From Bacillus andreraoultii (GTDB lineage Bacteria > Bacillota > Bacilli > Bacillales > Caldibacillaceae), in assembly GCF_001244735.1 (NCBI RefSeq), contig NZ_LN868937.1:2221954-2285953 (forward strand): a stretch of DNA of 64,000 bases. Reading direction: 5' to 3'. The position numbers and the translations under genes are program-made. This document shows, in pieces, positions 63,998 to 64,000 of this stretch (positions are counted from its first letter, which is position 1; each line of letters opens with the position of its first letter). Under the pieces are notes generated by a model, which saw only the letters and a program-made list of their open reading frames with translations, was not told where the DNA came from and searched no databases.

Positions 63998-64000
63998 ATT

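Noticed and set aside
1..64000. CRISPR arrays, prophage genes, toxin-antitoxin or defence islands, tRNA or rRNA genes
   Set aside because: I looked for direct repeats with spacers, integrases other than xerC, restriction or abortive-infection genes and tRNA-like cloverleafs and found none that hold up.

Overview
The window is a stretch of Firmicutes chromosome, most likely from a motile member of the Bacillaceae. It is AT-rich by eye, has strong GGAGG-type ribosome binding sites and many TTG/GTG starts. Its gene order follows Bacillus subtilis almost gene for gene, from rpmB/yloU through fapR-plsX-fabD-fabG-acpP, rnc-smc-ftsY, ylxM-ffh, rpsP-khpA, ylqD-rimM-trmD, rplS, rbgA-rnhB, sucCD, dprA, topA and xerC-hslVU-codY to the full fla/che operon. 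The species cannot be fixed from the sequence. Nearly every gene lies on the minus strand, so transcription runs from high to low coordinates; only rpmB is on the plus strand.

Layout, high to low coordinate. (1) 62163-63997: a complete IS1182-family insertion sequence with 17-bp imperfect terminal inverted repeats, inserted 26 bp past rpmB. (2) 55.0-62.1 kb: rpmB (plus), Asp23-family yloU, fakA/yloV, the serine dehydratase pair sdaAB/sdaAA and recG. (3) 50.9-55.8 kb: the FapR-controlled lipid genes fapR-plsX-fabD-fabG-acpP with a clear FapR operator, then rnc. (4) 44.5-50.9 kb: smc, ftsY, ylxM and ffh (chromosome condensation and the SRP pathway). (5) 39.2-44.4 kb: rpsP, khpA, ylqD, rimM, trmD, rplS, lepB, rbgA and rnhB (ribosome and tRNA maturation, signal peptidase). 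(6) 32.1-39.2 kb: a FliK-like/FlhB-C-like gene pair, sucCD, dprA and topA. (7) 28.1-31.8 kb: xerC, hslV, hslU and codY behind a good SigA promoter. (8) 1-27.6 kb: the fla/che operon from flgB to sigD, containing the basal body, export gate, hook, C-ring, FlhF/FlhG and chemotaxis genes, then a small unknown gene and the start of a membrane-protein gene where B. subtilis has swrB.

How the parts work together: CodY sits directly upstream of the motility operon. FliF/G/M/Y with FliO/P/Q/R/FlhA/FlhB form the basal body and export gate, FliH/I/J is the export ATPase, FlgB/C/FliE form the rod, FlgD/FliK/FlgE the hook, and FlhF/FlhG control flagellar placement. CheA/W/Y/B/C/D form the Bacillus-type chemotaxis circuit, and SigD drives late genes. 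The upper half of the window is housekeeping.

I found no unknown multi-gene system, CRISPR array, prophage, tRNA or rRNA. The most interesting signals are the layered expression control in the IS element (inward-facing terminator plus an SD-sequestering hairpin), the absence of trmFO between topA and xerC, an HslV without the N-terminal serine reported for B. subtilis CodW, a stand-alone FlhB C-terminal-like protein beginning where the autocleavage motif would be, and several uncharacterised small flagellar-cluster genes.
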